A stretch of DNA of 63,629 nt from Candidatus Woesearchaeota archaeon (GTDB lineage: Archaea; Nanobdellota; Nanobdellia; Woesearchaeales; GW2011-AR4). How positions within the stretch are numbered: position 1 is the stretch's first letter; each line of letters starts with the position of its first letter. The notes beneath the pieces are model-generated. The model was not told the origin of the DNA, did no database searches, and was given only the letters and a program-made list of their open reading frames with translations. The position numbers were made by a program, and so were the translations under genes. Positions 24,978 to 33,634 of this stretch are shown here, in pieces. The stretch is taken from the NCBI GenBank assembly GCA_016187465.1, contig JACPJQ010000006.1:1-63629 (forward strand), given 5' to 3'.

Positions 24978-26120
24978 ATGGAAATAGAAAGCAGTATAAT
25001 AGAGACTGGTGTAGACAAGCTGGTCAAGACTATCAAGGAGAGGGGCAGGATTGCGCTGTCGGATGCCGCAAAAGAATTAGGAGTAAGCACAACCGTAATT
25101 CAGGAATGGGTTGATTTTCTCGAAGAAGAGGGCATAATAAGCGTTGAATACAAGCTGACAAAGCCTTATCTTGTCGACAGGAAACTTAACAAAAAGGAAG
25201 TTGAAGAAAAGGCAAAAGAATTCACAACCAAAAAAGATGTATTCGTCAGAAAGGCAGAGTTTAGCTTAAGCTTTCTTGAAAAGCAGGCTGATGAGCTGAA
25301 GAATGTAAAGGCTGAATTTGACAAATTGAAGAATGACCTCGGGCTGGACCTGGAAAGCGTGAGAAATGAGCTGGGCGAGCTGGAAAGGTACCAGCAGTTA
25401 AAAGAGGAGCTGCGCAGGCAGGTCGAAGATCAGAGAAAAGAGGCAAAAATCAGGATGGAGGAGTTTGCAAAGCAGATTTCAACAGAGCAAAAAAAATACT
25501 GGGAGCTTGTTTCTGATTTTAAAAAAGAGCAGGAATCGCTGATCAAGGAAAAAGCAGAAGCTGTGTCTTTGGAAGAAAGCGAGAGACTTCTCAACAGGAA
25601 GCTCGAGGACTTGAAAAACATGACGGCAATGATAGAAAAAAAGCTTTCAGCCGAGAACACCGCAATAAAGGACTCTGAATCACACATACAAAGGCTCGGG
25701 CTTCTGACAGAGGGCATCAAGCAGCGCGTTAATGAAGAGAAGATTGTGGTAGAGCCTCTTATCCAGAAAAGCAGGGAGCAGGAAAAAAAAGTCATGGAAA
25801 TACAGGATAAGATTCTGAAAAAGATAGCCGAAAACGAGAAAAGCGTCTCGAGCGCAAAAAGCGTGACCGGCAAATTCAAGAGCCTGTTTGAAAAAAAGCT
25901 TATGGCTATGGACTTAATTTACAAGGTGAACAAGGACCGAGATGACTTGGAAAAAAATCTTATGGACCTGATAAAAAAGGCAAAGTCTTTCCAGTTAACT
26001 ATGAGGAAAGGCGATATTGGCAAGGAGATGGTTGATTTAGAGAAAAAGTTCACGGAAGTTGACAAGAAGAAGGGAATATTCGAGACCGAGCTTAAAAAAC
26101 TGATTTCAGTTTTCCGGTAA
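24978..26120 (+). CDS. wHTH protein with long coiled coil, pilus-locus component
   Basis: 380 residues. The first ~65 residues form a winged helix (LVKTIKERGRIALSDAAKELGVSTTVIQEWVDFLEEEGIISVEY). From ~85 to ~375 the protein is almost wholly heptad-patterned coiled coil rich in Lys and Glu, with no membrane segment. A TTTTTAAATA box (24945-24955) centred about 26 nt before the ATG indicates a leaderless start and a new transcript within the locus. It directly precedes the secretion ATPase, so a cytoplasmic scaffold or regulator of the pilus motor is likely, comparable in position to FlaC/D/E of the archaellum, though homology is not shown. Confidence 0.75.
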   Translation: MEIESSIIETGVDKLVKTIKERGRIALSDAAKELGVSTTVIQEWVDFLEEEGIISVEYKLTKPYLVDRKLNKKEVEEKAKEFTTKKDVFVRKAEFSLSFLEKQADELKNVKAEFDKLKNDLGLDLESVRNELGELERYQQLKEELRRQVEDQRKEAKIRMEEFAKQISTEQKKYWELVSDFKKEQESLIKEKAEAVSLEESERLLNRKLEDLKNMTAMIEKKLSAENTAIKDSESHIQRLGLLTEGIKQRVNEEKIVVEPLIQKSREQEKKVMEIQDKILKKIAENEKSVSSAKSVTGKFKSLFEKKLMAMDLIYKVNKDRDDLEKNLMDLIKKAKSFQLTMRKGDIGKEMVDLEKKFTEVDKKKGIFETELKKLISVFR

Positions 26121-26160
26121 TTCACTTGGTCCAAGACTTGTTTAAAAAAGAGGTAGGATT

Positions 26161-27813
26161 TTGCTAAAGCATTTTAGTTTTAAGAAGAATGAAAAAAGCA
26201 GCGCAGGCCATGCAGAGATAAAGCTGAAAGAGCCGAAAGGCGAAATAAAGGTAACAGGGCTTCCGCCTATCCAAAAAAAAGAGCCTGCCAAACAGCAGAT
26301 TTCTGAGATAAGCCACGTGAATGTCAGAAAAGAGGATGTAAAGGCTCTGGCAACGTACAACTTTGTTTCTGACGGCATACCCATCACAATCAACATATAC
26401 AAAAAAAGGGGCGAATTTGTGCCAATATATGATGTTTCTATTTCCAGCATAAGCAAGAATACAGAGATAATACTGGAAAAGATAAGGGAGGAGCTGACAT
26501 CTCAAGTGAGTTTGGGGATGGTCGACATTCTGGCGACAAAGGACACGGGCATTATTGAGCAAAGGTTTGTTGATGCGATAACAACCTTGATTAACAAGCA
26601 TTTTCCTGACGCTGATGAAAAGACAACAAACTTCCTTAAGTCTTACCTTATACAAAGAAGCCTTGGACTGGGAAGCATCGAAATATTGATGGATGATATT
26701 AATCTGGAAGAGATAGCAGTCAATGATGCGCAAGAGCCTGTTTGGGTGTATCATGTGAAGCTGGGCTGGCTGAAGACAAATATAATGCTTGCAAGCGAAG
26801 ATCAAATAAGGCATTACTCCACGATGATTGGAAGAAGAGTAGGCAGACAATTGACAATACTGGAGCCATTAATGGACGCGCATTTAAAAGGGGGCGATAG
26901 GGTAAACGCCACTCTGGAGCCTATTTCCGTGGCGGGCAATACAATAACATTGAGAAAATTTGCAGCCAAGCCATGGACAATAACAGACTTCATCCAGGAC
27001 GGCACAATTTCAACAGAGGCTGCTGCATTAATCTGGCTCGGGGTGCAGTACGAGCTTTCGACATTGATATCAGGAGGAACCGCAACCGGAAAAACATCAA
27101 TGCTAAACGTAGTGGCAAATTTCTTCCCTCCAAATCAAAGAGTTATAAGCATAGAAGACACCAGAGAAATCCAGCTGCCGAAATTTCTTCATTGGGTGCC
27201 TATGCTTACAAGGCTGCCAAATCCGGAAGGCAAGGGCGAAGTCTCGATGCTTGATTTGCTTGTTAATTCTCTGAGAATGAGGCCTGACAGAATCATTGTT
27301 GGCGAGATAAGAAGAAAAAGGGAAGCAGAGGTGCTTTTCGAGGCAATACACACCGGCCATTCTGTTTATGCGACCGTGCACGCAAACGACACTCGGGAAA
27401 CAGTAACAAGGCTCACAAATCCGCCTATTGATATTCCAAAGACAATGCTGCCTGCAATATCCATGATAGTTGTGCAGTACAGGAACAGGAGGACGGGAGA
27501 AAGAAAAACTTTTCAAATATCGGAGATACTGCCCGATGCTGAGCCGAATGTGCTTATACAGCTGGACATAAAAAAGGGCGTATTGAGGAAAGTTGCGAAT
27601 TCAAAGGCGTTGCTGGGTACAATAGAGATGTTTACGGGATTCACAGGAAGCGAGCTTATCAGGTCTTTAAACGAGAAACAGGAAGTGCTGAAATGGCTTG
27701 TAAAGAACAAAATCAATACAGTGAACACTGTTGGAAGAGTAATGGCAGAGTATTACACCAATAAGGACAACTTGATGGATTATGTAAAAAGGAACAAGAT
27801 TTTGGGTGATTAA
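26161..27813 (+). CDS. Type II/IV secretion (pilus assembly) ATPase, GspE/VirB11 superfamily
   Basis: 550 residues from a TTG at 26161 behind GAGGTAGGAT. After a variable N-terminal region comes the canonical core: Walker A GGTATGKTS (Lys311, Thr312), Asp box ISIEDTREIQLP, Walker B-type IIVGEIRRKREAEV with Glu382, and the His box AIHTGHSVYATVHANDT. Archaeal relatives (FlaI, PilB/TadA type) form hexamers that power assembly of pili or archaella. The neighbours, two TadC/FlaJ-type membrane proteins downstream and prepilins on both sides, fit a complete pilus machine apart from the prepilin peptidase, which is not in the window. Confidence 0.93.
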   Translation: MLKHFSFKKNEKSSAGHAEIKLKEPKGEIKVTGLPPIQKKEPAKQQISEISHVNVRKEDVKALATYNFVSDGIPITINIYKKRGEFVPIYDVSISSISKNTEIILEKIREELTSQVSLGMVDILATKDTGIIEQRFVDAITTLINKHFPDADEKTTNFLKSYLIQRSLGLGSIEILMDDINLEEIAVNDAQEPVWVYHVKLGWLKTNIMLASEDQIRHYSTMIGRRVGRQLTILEPLMDAHLKGGDRVNATLEPISVAGNTITLRKFAAKPWTITDFIQDGTISTEAAALIWLGVQYELSTLISGGTATGKTSMLNVVANFFPPNQRVISIEDTREIQLPKFLHWVPMLTRLPNPEGKGEVSMLDLLVNSLRMRPDRIIVGEIRRKREAEVLFEAIHTGHSVYATVHANDTRETVTRLTNPPIDIPKTMLPAISMIVVQYRNRRTGERKTFQISEILPDAEPNVLIQLDIKKGVLRKVANSKALLGTIEMFTGFTGSELIRSLNEKQEVLKWLVKNKINTVNTVGRVMAEYYTNKDNLMDYVKRNKILGD

Positions 27814-27814
27814 G

Positions 27815-28642
27815 ATGAAAGCAGGCAATTTAAACACGCTATTCCAGAGGATTGCAAAAACATTTCCCGGACTTAAAGGAAAGCTGAAGCAGGCCGGCAT
27901 GGACGACAAGCCGGAAGAGTTCATCAAGAGGACTTTTGTTTCCGCTTTTTACATGACAACAGGACTGGTTGTTGTGCTGTTTCTGCTGCTTGCAAAATTA
28001 GACGTTTTAACAGGCATATTGTTTTTGATTGTGCCTGTGATATTTGCAGTAATGTTCTTCTATATGATAAGGCTGCCAGATGTAAAGATAGCAAAAAAAG
28101 AAAAGGAGATAAGCAGAGAGATTGTTTTTGCCGGCAGATTTATCATCATTGAGCTTGAATCCGGCGTTCCATTGTACAACGCAATGATTAACGTCTCGAG
28201 AAATTATGAAGTTATAGGAAAATACTGCAAGGAAATAATAGACAAAGTCGACCTTGGCACGAGCATGGAAGATGCATTAAACGAGGCAGTAGAATTTGTT
28301 CCGTCGGATGAATTAAGAAAGATACTATGGCAGATTATAAACTCCATAAGGACAGGGTCTGACGTGGCAAAATCGCTTTATTCTGTCATGGAGCAGATAA
28401 CGAAAGACCAGGTAACTGAAGTCAACAAGTACGGAAAAAAGCTTAATCCATTGGCGATGTTTTATATGATAGTGGCTGTAATACTGCCATCATTAGGCAT
28501 GACAATGCTGATAATTCTCTCTTCTTTCATACAGTTTGAGTTGAGCCTGACAATCCTGCTTGCACTTGCGGGATTCCTTGGGTTCGTGCAATTTATGTTC
28601 ATATCAATGGTAAAATTCTCCAGGCCTGCTATTGAGTTTTGA
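27815..28642 (+). CDS. Pilus assembly platform protein, TadC/FlaJ-like (first)
   Basis: 275 residues from the ATG at 27815, behind GGGTGATTAAG formed across the end of the ATPase gene. Membrane helices lie at about 40-80 and 210-270 of the longer frame, flanking the type II secretion F domain: REIVFAGRFIIIELESGVPLYNAM, GTSMEDALNEAVEFVPSDELRKILWQII and GSDVAKSLYSVMEQITKDQ. It is half the length of FlaJ, as in Tad-type systems with separate TadB and TadC. It should form the inner-membrane platform with the next gene product. Confidence 0.9.
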   Translation: MKAGNLNTLFQRIAKTFPGLKGKLKQAGMDDKPEEFIKRTFVSAFYMTTGLVVVLFLLLAKLDVLTGILFLIVPVIFAVMFFYMIRLPDVKIAKKEKEISREIVFAGRFIIIELESGVPLYNAMINVSRNYEVIGKYCKEIIDKVDLGTSMEDALNEAVEFVPSDELRKILWQIINSIRTGSDVAKSLYSVMEQITKDQVTEVNKYGKKLNPLAMFYMIVAVILPSLGMTMLIILSSFIQFELSLTILLALAGFLGFVQFMFISMVKFSRPAIEF

Positions 28643-28670
28643 TGCGTATACTGAACCATATTGAAGCGCT

Positions 28671-29771
28671 ATGTTTAAAATAAAAAGCATATTCAAGAAA
28701 AAGGCTGATGCAGCTAATCCAGGCAATAGTATCGAGTCATTTAAAAAAAAGTTCAAGCAGGCGCAGCAAAAGAGATTGATTGCGCAGGAGAGAAGGCAAA
28801 GGATAAAGGACTATATAGAAAGGGCAGGGCTTGAGATAAGCGTCCAAAAATTATCAAAAACTTTGTTTAATATCGCCGTATTGATAAACCTCGCCATATC
28901 CGCTTATCTTATCTATTATTTTTCTGTGACATATGGCATAACGTGGGGAACAGTGGCTGCTTCCATGATTGTGCTTTGGATTTTTGTTTTCATTCTTTTG
29001 ATATTTGCATTATGGATAATTTTTTATCTTGCTGTCGACTTAAAGATTTTTAAGAGGAAGGTCGATATAGAGGATGTTTTGCCTGATTTCTTGCAGCTGA
29101 CTGCCTCCAACATAAATGCAGGCATGCCGATAGACAGAGCGTTATGGTTTGCTGTCAGGCCGAGATTCGGGGTTCTGGCAAAAGAGATAGAGACTGTAGC
29201 AAAAGAAACAATGAGCGGCTCCGACTTAAAAACTGCCTTGGAGAGGTTCGCCTCAAGATATGACTCACGCACCTTAAAGAGGACTGTCAGCATGATAAAC
29301 GAGGGGGTGGAAGCTGGAGGCAGGATAGGTTATTTGCTCAGCAGAATAGCAGTCGACATACAGGAGCAAAAATCCATGATGAAGGAGATGTCTGCCAACG
29401 TCACAACTTATGTCATATTCATCACGTTTGCAAGCGTTGCTGCCGCTCCGCTTCTGTTTGCCTTGTCTGAAATTTTGATGGAAGTTGTGAAGAACCTCGG
29501 CGCTACTTTAGGAAGCACTACAAAAATGGCCTCAAGCGTGGGCATTGCGCTGAGTTTTTCAGGGACTGGAGTGTCGCAGAGGGATTTCAAGATTTTTGCA
29601 GTTACTTCATTAATACTGACTTCATTGTTTTCTGCAATGATGGTTTCCACAATTAAAAGGGGAAATATAAAATCAGGCGTTAAGTACATCCCAATTTTTA
29701 TAGTGACATCTTTGGCTCTTTATTTTATAGCAGAGGGTTTGGCGGGAAAATTAATTGGAGTGTTCATTTAG
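28671..29771 (+). CDS. Pilus assembly platform protein, TadB/FlaJ-like (second)
   Basis: 366 residues. A basic cytoplasmic N-terminal region is followed by two helices (FNIAVLINLAISAYLIYYF, IVLWIFVFILLIFALWIIFYL), the T2SF domain (VLPDFLQLTASNINAGMPIDRALWFA, KTALERFASRYDSRTLKRTVSMINEGVEAGG) and three or more C-terminal helices. It lies 28 nt after the first platform protein. The pair is the membrane core on which the ATPase at 26161 acts. Confidence 0.9.
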   Translation: MFKIKSIFKKKADAANPGNSIESFKKKFKQAQQKRLIAQERRQRIKDYIERAGLEISVQKLSKTLFNIAVLINLAISAYLIYYFSVTYGITWGTVAASMIVLWIFVFILLIFALWIIFYLAVDLKIFKRKVDIEDVLPDFLQLTASNINAGMPIDRALWFAVRPRFGVLAKEIETVAKETMSGSDLKTALERFASRYDSRTLKRTVSMINEGVEAGGRIGYLLSRIAVDIQEQKSMMKEMSANVTTYVIFITFASVAAAPLLFALSEILMEVVKNLGATLGSTTKMASSVGIALSFSGTGVSQRDFKIFAVTSLILTSLFSAMMVSTIKRGNIKSGVKYIPIFIVTSLALYFIAEGLAGKLIGVFI

Positions 29772-29810
29772 CAGGTTGTTTAGCCTGTAGGACGCTTTCA
29801 ACTTGGAAAG

Positions 29811-29869
29811 ATTTAAATATTAGTTATTTAATAGATATCTAAAACAAGATGACTTTAAAAATGAGGTGA
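29811..29869 (+). promoter_or_regulatory. Promoter and ribosome site of the pilin genes
   Basis: ATTTAAATAT (29811-29820) would start transcription near 29841. GAGGTGA (29863-29869) lies 7 nt before the ATG at 29877. A separate promoter for the two major-type pilins would allow them to be made in excess over the machine. Confidence 0.6.
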
Positions 29870-29876
29870 AGGATTG

Positions 29877-30233
29877 ATGAAGATTTCTACAATATTCAAT
29901 AATAAAGCTCAAGCTGCAATGGAGTTTTTAATGACTTATGGCTGGGCCATACTTGTAGTTCTTGCAGCAATAGCGGCCCTTGCTTATTTCGGAGTTTTAA
30001 GCCCTGAGAAATTCCTGCCTGAAAAATGCGTTTTGCAGCCGGGAATTGCATGCGTAAGCCATAAAGCAGAGCCTGCAAAGGTCACTCTTGTCATCTCAAA
30101 CGGGCTTGGCAGAACAATAATAATCAACAACATTGATGTAGGGGGGTGCAGCAGCAGCTTCAGCGAGTCCATGCAAAGCGGCTCAGACCACACTTTTGTG
30201 ATAGGAGGGGCGTGCAGCAACGGCGCTGCCTAA
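29877..30233 (+). CDS. Class III pilin interrupted by an in-frame stop
   Basis: 118 residues as read, from the ATG at 29877. The signal NNKAQAAMEFLMTYGWAILVVL is a textbook class III prepilin signal. Paired cysteines (KCVLQPGIAC, GGCSSS, GGACSN) match those of the next gene. After TAA at 30231-30233 the same frame stays open for 32 codons to TAA 30330-30332 and encodes EKFKADITMSYTEKDTNLTK, which aligns with the end of the paralogue (SKYNGQFNVSYTITDTGLPH). The gene therefore appears to be a 150-residue pilin cut by a nonsense change, or a sequencing error, or a recoded stop. The truncated form lacks the last beta strands. Confidence 0.85.
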   Translation: MKISTIFNNKAQAAMEFLMTYGWAILVVLAAIAALAYFGVLSPEKFLPEKCVLQPGIACVSHKAEPAKVTLVISNGLGRTIIINNIDVGGCSSSFSESMQSGSDHTFVIGGACSNGAA

Positions 30234-30349
30234 GAAAAATTCAAAGCTGACATTACAATGTCATATACTGAAAAAGACACAAATCTTACAAAAACAGCTT
30301 ATGGCAATCTAAATACCAAGATTGAAGGTTAAAAAGGAGGGGTGAAGTT

Positions 30350-30793
30350 ATGATAAACACAAAGTCAAGAAGAGCCCAGGCAGCATTAGAGTTTTTGATG
30401 ACTTATGGCTGGGCCATCCTGGTAGTTTTGGTAGCAGTAGGCGCGCTTGCCTATTTCGGAGTTTTGAGCCCGGACAAGTTTTTGCCGGCCAAATGCACAC
30501 TGCAGTCAGGGATTGCATGCTTGGATCACAGGGCAACATCCGCTACTATTCAGGTTGTAATACAGAATTCATTAGGATATGACCTATCTGCCATAACCGC
30601 CAAGGCAGAGAATTGCGGCACTTCAAGTTCTCCAGCAACATTGACAAACGGGCAGAAAGGAACTTACACGATAACTTGTAGCGCTGCATTGACAGGCTCT
30701 AAGTATAACGGACAATTTAATGTAAGCTATACTATAACAGATACGGGCTTGCCGCATACTAACGTTGGCCAGATAACAACAAGGATAGAATAA
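30350..30793 (+). CDS. Class III pilin (intact major-type pilin)
   Basis: 147 residues. The N-terminus SRRAQAALEFLMTYGWAILVVLV is a class III prepilin signal almost identical to that of the preceding gene, followed by the shared FGVLSPDKFLPAKCTLQSG. Four cysteines suggest two disulfides. The C-terminal half is a beta domain rich in Thr, Ser and Gly. A very strong ribosome site (GGAGGGGTGA) precedes the ATG, consistent with high expression. It is the best candidate for the major filament subunit of the locus. Confidence 0.9.
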   Translation: MINTKSRRAQAALEFLMTYGWAILVVLVAVGALAYFGVLSPDKFLPAKCTLQSGIACLDHRATSATIQVVIQNSLGYDLSAITAKAENCGTSSSPATLTNGQKGTYTITCSAALTGSKYNGQFNVSYTITDTGLPHTNVGQITTRIE

Positions 30794-30883
30794 GGTTTTA
30801 TTTCTTTTTTATCTTATTATTTATTGTATAAGTTCTTGTTGGTTCAATTGCATTCACACTGCCCAATAACTCCATAAGTGAAG

Positions 30884-31540
30884 TCATACTACATACTTCA
30901 AAATCTCCCTTAAATCTTTCTTTTCAATCACAACATCTGCAGCCTTCTTTAGTTCTTCATAGCTGCAGTTGAATGCTATTCCCAATCCCGCTTCCTTTAT
31001 TATATTCAAATCATTCAAGTAGTCTCCGACGAAAACGCATTCCTTAAGGCTGATTTTTTCCCTTTCTGCAATCTTTTTTAGGGCAAGAGCCTTCGCATCC
31101 ATGTCAAATTCTGTAGCCTCAACCTCGCTTATGCTTCCATCTTTGTCAAAGTAAATCCTGCTGAGAAAAACATCGTCGAAAAATTCCCCGTAGTTGGGAA
31201 TGAATTTCTCAAGGATGACATTTAATGAGCCTGAGATGATTGCAAGCTTGAACTTTCTTTTTTTAAGCTCTGCCAGAGTTTCCATTGCGCCTTCCATAAG
31301 CCTTAAATGATTTATCGCTTTAAAGAAATCATCCTTTTTTGCATTTTTTTCCTTCCATAAGTTTATATCATGCTCCGCCCACTGCAGATACGTGATTTCG
31401 CCGCTAAAGAACTTGTTTCTGGCGTCTTCTCTCCTGTGCTTGTCAGTCTGGAAGTAATCATGGAATATCTGCCATGAAAATGTAAGGTTGTCTATCAAAG
31501 TCCCGTCAACGTCGAAGCAGACAAGCTTGTATTTTGGCAT
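30884..31540 (-). CDS. HAD-superfamily phosphatase (phosphoserine phosphatase-like)
   Basis: 218 residues. HAD motifs: I, CFDVDGTLIDN; II, LAIISGS; IV, VFVGDYLNDLNIIKEAG. A helical cap sits between motifs I and II (about residues 20-85), as in subclass IB enzymes such as phosphoserine phosphatase. The substrate cannot be read from the sequence. An ATTTAAAT box centred about 26 nt before the ATG indicates a leaderless mRNA. Convergent with the pilin gene. Confidence 0.85.
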   Translation of the reverse strand: MPKYKLVCFDVDGTLIDNLTFSWQIFHDYFQTDKHRREDARNKFFSGEITYLQWAEHDINLWKEKNAKKDDFFKAINHLRLMEGAMETLAELKKRKFKLAIISGSLNVILEKFIPNYGEFFDDVFLSRIYFDKDGSISEVEATEFDMDAKALALKKIAEREKISLKECVFVGDYLNDLNIIKEAGLGIAFNCSYEELKKAADVVIEKKDLREILKYVV

Positions 31541-31581
31541 GAAAAAAAGAAACCTTCAGCCTAATTTAAATATTGCCCAAA

Positions 31582-31893
31582 TCAACAGTGCCTGCCGAAT
31601 TCATCCTTCATGTCATAAAATATTGAGCAGAATTTGATTGTAGCAACTTTCAGCTCTTTTCTGCCTTTAGCTGTCAATTTGTATTTCTTGACTTTGCCTT
31701 TGCTTGAAATTTCCTCTATAAAACCGCTGCTGCTTAAGGCTTTCAATACAGGATAAATTGTTCCAGGGCTTGGCTTAGTCCCCCTTCTTTTTTTCAATTC
31801 TTCCCTTATTTCTTCTCCAGACATATTCTTCTTGGCAATCAGCCTTAGGACTATAAAGCTTAAAAAGCCCCTCATGTCGCAGCAGTCTCTCAT
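31582..31893 (-). CDS. PadR-family transcriptional regulator
   Basis: 103 residues. PadR winged helix: GFLSFIVLRLIAKKNMSGEEIREELKKRRG, then SPGTIYPVLKALSSSGFIEE, and the wing KVKKYKLTAKGRKEL. The short C-terminus ends with a Cys. An N-terminal Cys-Cys pair (MRDCCDMRG) is unusual and could sense metal or redox state. It is divergent from the Cys-rich microprotein gene at 32026, and two palindromes between them are the likely binding sites. Confidence 0.88.
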   Translation of the reverse strand: MRDCCDMRGFLSFIVLRLIAKKNMSGEEIREELKKRRGTKPSPGTIYPVLKALSSSGFIEEISSKGKVKKYKLTAKGRKELKVATIKFCSIFYDMKDEFGRHC

Positions 31894-31944
31894 AATGGAA
31901 TAGCATAATGCCTTATGTTTATATTATTTTGTGAGTTTCAAAGT

Positions 31945-32005
31945 ATATATCGTATAACCGATATATTTAAATACAAGCTCTGTTTACAATATCGTATGCC
32001 CGATA
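31945..32005. promoter_or_regulatory. Paired PadR-type operators around a TATA box
   Basis: ATATATCG-TATAAC-CGATATAT (31945-31966) and TATCG-TATGCC-CGATA (31990-32005) share the pattern TATCG-TAN4-CGATA and are centred 42 bp apart, four helical turns. The plus-strand TATA box TATTTAAATA (31964-31973) lies between them; the second palindrome covers the expected transcription start of the gene at 32026. Confidence 0.7.
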
Positions 32006-32025
32006 CAAGGCAGGAGGTGCTGAAA

Positions 32026-32166
32026 ATGGAAACATGCGGATGCTGCAGCTCAAGGAGCTTCTTTACAAAAGAAGAAAAGACGGAGATGCTGAAGGAATAC
32101 AAGGAATCTCTTGAAAAGGAAGCCAAGGGAGTTGGAGAACGGATAAAGCAACTGGAAAAAGAGTAA
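32026..32166 (+). CDS. 46-residue Cys-rich helical microprotein
   Basis: The ATG at 32026 follows GGAGGTG with good spacing. The protein begins METCGCCSSRSFFTKEEK, with three clustered cysteines suited to metal binding, and continues as one charged amphipathic helix (EMLKEYKESLEKEAKGVGER). It is the first gene behind the twin PadR operators, so it is probably the regulated target. I recall similar short proteins beside PadR regulators in other archaea, but no function is known to me. Metal or thiol sensing or buffering would fit the Cys pairs in both it and the regulator. Confidence 0.75.
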   Translation: METCGCCSSRSFFTKEEKTEMLKEYKESLEKEAKGVGERIKQLEKE

Positions 32167-32255
32167 AAAGTTCATTTAGAAGGCTAAATTAAAATACAGG
32201 CTGGGATTTACCTCTTTTTCCCCGGCCGTATTAATATTAAACAAGGTTGATGTAA

Positions 32256-32861
32256 ATGGAATTTGATAAAATAATCATGGAAAGGTACGCAACCAAGCTC
32301 TTTGATAAAAGAAGGTTGCCGGAATCAAAAGTAGACAAGCTTATTGAGATTATAAGATATGCTCCGTCTTCTTTCAATATACAGCCATGGGTTGTTCAAA
32401 TAATAACTGATCAGGATACAAAGGAAAAATTGTCTGGAGCATCGTGGAATCAGCCTCAGATAACTTCCTGCTCCCATCTTCTGGTTTTTTGCGCTGACAC
32501 TAACCTTCTAGCGAACATTGAAGAGCTTGAAAAATTGATGATTAGCAAAGGAGACAAGCAAAGCGAGGTCAAACAAGCCATAGATATGATGAAAAATTTT
32601 GAGAAAACCCTCAATTCTGATAAAAAGTTAGCATGGGCTCAAAGACAAACCTACCTCGCTTTGGGAAATGCTTTGAATGGCGCCAAGTTCCTTGGATTTG
32701 ATTCATGTCCGATGGAAGGGTTTGATCCAAAAGAATACTCTAATATCCTCAACTTGCCAGATAACATAGTCCCTACGGCGTTATGCCCAATAGGGTATGC
32801 TAAAGACAAGCCAAATCCAAAACTGCGCTTTCCAAAAGAAAGGGTATTCAGATATCACTAG
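32256..32861 (+). CDS. Nitroreductase-family NAD(P)H-dependent FMN oxidoreductase
   Basis: 201 residues. N-terminal family motif ERYATKLFDKRRLPESK and FMN-phosphate-binding RYAPSSFNIQPWVVQI; later GFDSCPMEGFDPKEYSNIL and the terminal PIGYAKDKPNPKLRFPKE. These match NfsB-type nitroreductases that reduce quinones, nitro compounds or flavins. It lies 89 nt after the Cys-rich microprotein with GGTTGATG before the ATG, and may belong to the PadR-controlled unit, which would suit a response to toxic redox-active compounds. Confidence 0.88.
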   Translation: MEFDKIIMERYATKLFDKRRLPESKVDKLIEIIRYAPSSFNIQPWVVQIITDQDTKEKLSGASWNQPQITSCSHLLVFCADTNLLANIEELEKLMISKGDKQSEVKQAIDMMKNFEKTLNSDKKLAWAQRQTYLALGNALNGAKFLGFDSCPMEGFDPKEYSNILNLPDNIVPTALCPIGYAKDKPNPKLRFPKERVFRYH

Positions 32862-32884
32862 AGTTTCAAATTTGCTCAAGCGGC

Positions 32885-33589
32885 TTATTTTGGGCATTCT
32901 CCATCAGTCCAGTATAGCACATTTTCGTCAGCGCAGGCATAGCAGCTGTTGCTGAAAGTCCGGGCGCACGGATATCTTACACATTGTATTTTTTCCGGGT
33001 CAGACCAGCCGCATACAGGATTGTAAATTTGAATGCATACATCGGCTTTTTTCTGTTCCGGAGTGCAATAATTTTGCTGCAGTTCATCTTCTTTCAGCTT
33101 GCAGCCGCACCCGCAGCCATCTTCAAAATACCCCATTGCCTGCTCGCAGACAAAGCGTATTCTTGAGCATTCGTCAGGACTTCTGCCGATATATTTTTTG
33201 GATTCATCGTTATAATCGCAGCCTTCTTTTTGGCATTCTATGATGCAATTGCGGCAAGAGCCCAAGGGCAAAGAGTCTGTCTTTTCTAATTCAAAAGTGC
33301 ATTGTCTATTTGGGTATTCCTGACTGATTATTTTTCGGCACTCCTCATTTGCATTAAATTCCGGATTTTCAGTTTCGCATAACTCAACTATTTCTTTTAT
33401 TGCAGTTTTATTTTCTTTTGGGCATTCTGCAAACTCGCAATTTGGCGGCATTCTTCCGACATAAGAGCCGTCAGGGCATAGTTTCGCTTCCTCGGTGCAG
33501 GGAATTGGTTTGCCCGTATTATTTTGCGTATCGCATGCAGTCAGTATAATGAGTGCAGATAGAAACATGAAAAACATTATTTTTTTCAT
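32885..33589 (-). CDS. Cys-rich lipoprotein with Kazal-like C-terminus
   Basis: 234 residues with a lipoprotein signal (FLSALIILTAC). The mature part contains about 20 cysteines in repeated blocks: CTEEAKLCPDGSYVGRMPPNCEFAECP, a second block with CRKIISQEYPNRQCTFE and CRNCIIECQKEGCDY, and a Kazal-like end (NPVCGWSDPEKIQCVRYPC...NSCYAC). It should be lipid-anchored outside and disulfide-rich. A TTTAAATATT box about 26 nt upstream supports the ATG at 33589. Function unknown; adhesion or protease inhibition possible. Confidence 0.8.
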   Translation of the reverse strand: MKKIMFFMFLSALIILTACDTQNNTGKPIPCTEEAKLCPDGSYVGRMPPNCEFAECPKENKTAIKEIVELCETENPEFNANEECRKIISQEYPNRQCTFELEKTDSLPLGSCRNCIIECQKEGCDYNDESKKYIGRSPDECSRIRFVCEQAMGYFEDGCGCGCKLKEDELQQNYCTPEQKKADVCIQIYNPVCGWSDPEKIQCVRYPCARTFSNSCYACADENVLYWTDGECPK

Positions 33590-33634
33590 AGTAAGTGCAT
33601 ATTATTAAAATATTTAAATTTTTTGAAAAGATCA

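Noticed and set aside
26164-26850. 228-codon antisense frame inside the secretion ATPase gene
   Set aside because: Cys/His/Tyr-rich shadow of a highly conserved gene, no promoter or ribosome site.
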